Below are positions 14,179-16,101 of a DNA stretch of 16,101 bases, piece by piece. How positions within the stretch are numbered: position 1 is the first letter of the stretch; every line of letters begins with the position of its first letter. This DNA is from Methanobacteriota archaeon (GTDB taxonomy: Archaea; Thermoplasmatota; Poseidoniia; Poseidoniales; Poseidoniaceae): contig NZGQ01000100.1 in assembly GCA_002689565.1 (NCBI GenBank), positions 127,426-143,526 of the forward strand. Reading direction: 5' to 3'. The notes beneath the pieces are model-generated. The model saw nothing but the letters and a program-made list of their open reading frames with translations, did not search any database and was not told where the DNA came from. A program made the position numbers and the translations under genes.

Positions 14179-14820
14179 ATGCATTTTATTGAATTGAAGA
14201 ATCCAAGGGTTCTTGATATATTAGAAAGGTTTCGTTATTTGTATCGTGATAAGTATGACATCACCGAAACTAACCTACCTCTGTCTGACTTACTCGGACA
14301 TGGGGAAGAGTACGTATCAGAAGAATACCTAAGAAAAGTTTTAGAGATGGGACATCATCATGATGGTTCACCTAGAGCCGCCTTCTCATATCCAATAAAA
14401 CCAGATCACTATCGTGGTGCTGACACTCAATATAAAAAAGATTATGACGATGTTGATCAGGACATGCGACTAGAAGTCGGGTTCAAACAATCAGCATTAA
14501 CTCAGTTATACCCACCCAAAGGTTTTATTGATTGGCATAATAATGCCAACTCTACGACATATAATATCTTATTTACATGGAGTGAAACTGGTGATGGTTG
14601 GTTCAAGTGGTATGATAAAGTGAATGACAAGATAGTGACTATGCCCGATAAAAAGGGGTGGAGTGCGAAAGCAGGATACTTCGGTAATTATGGTGATGGT
14701 GATCTATGTTACCATAGTGCATACACTGATTGTTGGAGAATGACAATGGCATATGTAGTACCCAATGATGCGAAAGAATATTGGGAGTTAATGTGCGACT
14801 ATATAGAAAGTGAGGATTGA
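14179..14820 (+). CDS. 2OG-Fe(II) oxygenase-like (double-stranded beta-helix) protein
   Basis: A 213-aa protein that looks like a member of the 2OG-Fe(II) oxygenase/cupin superfamily. The core at about 100-195 has ALTQLYPPKGFIDWHNNANS, then YNILFTWSETGDGWFKWYD, an AGYFGNYGDGDLCYHSAYTD turn and CWRMTMAYVV. H120 and H179 would be the iron-binding histidines and R187 the 2-oxoglutarate-binding arginine. The usual HxD acidic ligand is Asn (N122). The N-terminal half (residues 1-95) is not recognised; it includes EMGHHHDGSPRAAF. Either the protein is not an active oxygenase or it uses an unusual iron site. It sits between a structural gene and uvsY with minimal spacing. Its role is unknown. Confidence 0.6.
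   Translation: MHFIELKNPRVLDILERFRYLYRDKYDITETNLPLSDLLGHGEEYVSEEYLRKVLEMGHHHDGSPRAAFSYPIKPDHYRGADTQYKKDYDDVDQDMRLEVGFKQSALTQLYPPKGFIDWHNNANSTTYNILFTWSETGDGWFKWYDKVNDKIVTMPDKKGWSAKAGYFGNYGDGDLCYHSAYTDCWRMTMAYVVPNDAKEYWELMCDYIESED
14812..14815 (+). promoter_or_regulatory. Ribosome binding site deciding the uvsY start
   Basis: GAGG lies inside the last codons of the upstream gene, seven bases before the ATG at 14823. An in-frame TTG at 14817 would be only one base away from it, so 14823 is the better start. Confidence 0.6.
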
Positions 14821-14822
14821 TT

Positions 14823-15272
14823 ATGAAATTAGATTTAGAAATGATACTGAGTGAGTGGAAGACAGACTGTCAAATCCCAATGCACCAGTTAGATGAAACA
14901 TCACGTAACACACCTATGTTACATGCGAAATATTTGCAGTACCTATCAACTGCCAAGTTATCATTGAAACGTGCTGAACATGCACAGAAGATTTTACTTA
15001 AAGACAAATGGTTGTACTATAACGGCAAGATGGATGAAGATGCGATCAAATCAAAGGGTTGGGAACCAGATCCATTTGGTGGACTAAAAATTCTCAAAGG
15101 TGAGATGGAACATTACTACGACTCTGATCCAGAGATACAACGTAGTGAAGAGAAGATTGCGTATCTTAAAACGGTTATAGATACATTAAATGAAATTGTT
15201 AATAATCTAAACTGGAGACACCAAACGATCGGTAACATGATCCGATGGAAACAGTTTGAAGCAGGAGCATAA
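14823..15272 (+). CDS. uvsY: Recombination mediator UvsY
   Basis: A 149-aa homologue of T4 UvsY (137 aa), which loads the recombinase UvsX on single-stranded DNA coated with gp32. It shares with T4 UvsY the N-terminal short helix and strand (LDLEMILSEWKTDCQI), a block around NTPMLHAKYLQYLSTAKLSL (T4: NNVMLYSKWLNKHSSIKKEM), LKDKWLYYNGK (T4: LKARLDYYSGR) and the end IRWKQFEAGA (T4: MRAFEAGK). It precedes a glutaredoxin gene with no gap, with uvsW after that. In T4 uvsW and uvsY are also neighbours. Confidence 0.88.
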   Translation: MKLDLEMILSEWKTDCQIPMHQLDETSRNTPMLHAKYLQYLSTAKLSLKRAEHAQKILLKDKWLYYNGKMDEDAIKSKGWEPDPFGGLKILKGEMEHYYDSDPEIQRSEEKIAYLKTVIDTLNEIVNNLNWRHQTIGNMIRWKQFEAGA

Positions 15273-15518
15273 ATGAAATACATTGTAATCGGAACACCTG
15301 TCTGTGGGTATTGTACACAGGCGAAAAATCTCTTGGAAAGAAAAGAGTTGGACTACGAGTATCGTTGTCTGACCGAAGTCAGTCCTAAAGAACAGGATCG
15401 ACTACAGGATATTGCTGGCCAAGCATTTCGCACCGTACCACAAATCTTTACCGTGGAAGGTGAGACGTGGGGTTATGTCGGTGGGTACACGGAGTTGAAC
15501 TCTACTCTCAATGGATAA
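15273..15518 (+). CDS. Glutaredoxin
   Basis: An 81-aa thioredoxin-fold protein. The active site CGYC is at residues 11-14, after the strand YIVIGTP. The cis-proline motif TVPQIF is at about 54-59, and the C-terminal GGYTEL replaces the glutathione-binding GG-D region. T4-like phages encode glutaredoxins or thioredoxins to reduce ribonucleotide reductase, but here no nrd gene is nearby. It is placed between uvsY and uvsW, starting directly after the uvsY stop and overlapping uvsW by 8 bases, so it is expressed with the recombination genes. Confidence 0.92.
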   Translation: MKYIVIGTPVCGYCTQAKNLLERKELDYEYRCLTEVSPKEQDRLQDIAGQAFRTVPQIFTVEGETWGYVGGYTELNSTLNG

Positions 15519-16101
15519 TCAAATCCGAATAGGATTGCAGAACCACTCTCTATTATCAGTCGAGTGTAATGCACACCAAAGTCAGGAACTACGAGACTAC
15601 TTCTCGTTCTTCGTTCCTGGCTATCGTTTCATGCCTGCATTTAAAGCACGGAGATGGGACGGTAAAATAAAGTTATACAATATGGTAACTAAGACATTAC
15701 CTGTTGGACTTTACACCCACCTTAAAAAGTTCTGTGCGGATAGATTCTATCCACTACAGTTAGTGGAACACGAAGAGTATGGTCATCCAGCGATGAAGAA
15801 CAAGGTTGATCATCCTACACTAATGAAAGAAATAAAGGACTACGATGCACCATTCGATGTTCGTGGTTATCAGTATGATGCGATTGTACATGGTATAGAA
15901 AATAAAAGGGCCCTTTTACTATCACCTACAGGTAGTGGTAAGTCGTTCATTATATACAACCTTATGAAGTGGGTATTAGAACGTACAGATAATAAGGTGT
16001 TAATTATTGTTCCGACAACAAGTCTAGTGGAACAGATGTACAAAGACTTCGAAGACTACGGTATGGATGTCGCAAACGAGGCACACCGTATCTATTCAGG
16101 T
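15511..16101 (+). CDS. uvsW: DNA helicase UvsW, 5' part
   Basis: The first 197 codons of a T4 UvsW-like superfamily 2 helicase, cut by the window end. UvsW unwinds R-loops and branched DNA and drives fork regression, and it helps end origin-dependent replication. The N-terminal domain matches T4 UvsW: ELRDYFSFFVPGYRF (26-40), RRWDGKIKLYN (47-57), LPVGLYTHLKKFC (63-75). The helicase core starts with a Q-type motif DVRGYQYDA (116-124), Walker A SPTGSGKS (138-145) and motif Ia IIVPTTSLVEQM (165-176). The DEAD/DEAH box would lie beyond the window. The ATG at 15511 overlaps the glutaredoxin stop. Confidence 0.95.
   Translation, partial: MDNQIRIGLQNHSLLSVECNAHQSQELRDYFSFFVPGYRFMPAFKARRWDGKIKLYNMVTKTLPVGLYTHLKKFCADRFYPLQLVEHEEYGHPAMKNKVDHPTLMKEIKDYDAPFDVRGYQYDAIVHGIENKRALLLSPTGSGKSFIIYNLMKWVLERTDNKVLIIVPTTSLVEQMYKDFEDYGMDVANEAHRIYSG

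Noticed and set aside
14817..14825. TTG start two codons upstream for uvsY
   Set aside because: It leaves only one base to GAGG; the ATG at 14823 has proper spacing.

Overview
The window is a segment of a T4-like myovirus genome (Caudoviricetes). Three things support this. The plus-strand genes follow T4 order and sequence signatures: gp15, gp16, gp17, gp18, gp19, gp20, gp67, a gp68-position gene, gp21, gp22 and gp23, then uvsY and uvsW. Exact copies of the T4 late promoter TATAAATA precede plus-strand units. The genes are packed with gaps of about 0 to 15 bases or short overlaps. AT-rich sequence, phytanoyl-CoA-dioxygenase-like and 2OG-oxygenase-like genes, a glutaredoxin and a ParB-like gene are typical of marine T4-like phages. 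Consensus sigma-70 promoters and a lipobox protein fit a Gram-negative bacterial host. I cannot name the host.

Layout. Positions 1-2428 hold the end of the tail terminator gp15 and both terminase subunits. A late promoter at 2441-2448 opens the sheath (gp18) and tube (gp19) unit, closed by a strong hairpin at 4866-4893. Positions 4922-10154 carry the prohead: portal gp20, core protein gp67, a small basic gene with a late promoter and GTG start, protease gp21, scaffold gp22 and major capsid gp23. A UUCG-tetraloop terminator at 10196-10222 ends this block. A late promoter at 10228-10235 then serves a small lipoprotein gene.

Positions 10560-13640 form a minus-strand island inside the late region. 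From right to left it contains a PhyH-family dioxygenase, a 376-aa protein with DruA/DUF4338-like features, a ParB-like protein, and a tRNA-Gly(UCC) with an atypical anticodon loop, ending in a UUCG terminator. Three consensus host-type sigma-70 promoters are nested in the 3' ends of the upstream genes. The island is therefore probably expressed early, unlike its surroundings. It is the most likely place for undescribed biology here.

Positions 13656-16101 return to the plus strand. A late promoter, placed back to back with a near-match in the other direction, precedes a tightly coupled unit: a second tail-tube-fold protein (gp19 paralogue), an oxygenase-fold protein with an HxN instead of an HxD motif, the recombination mediator UvsY, a glutaredoxin and the start of the UvsW helicase, which runs off the window.

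No stretch longer than about 180 bases lacks a gene. No CRISPR array, insertion sequence or attachment site was seen.
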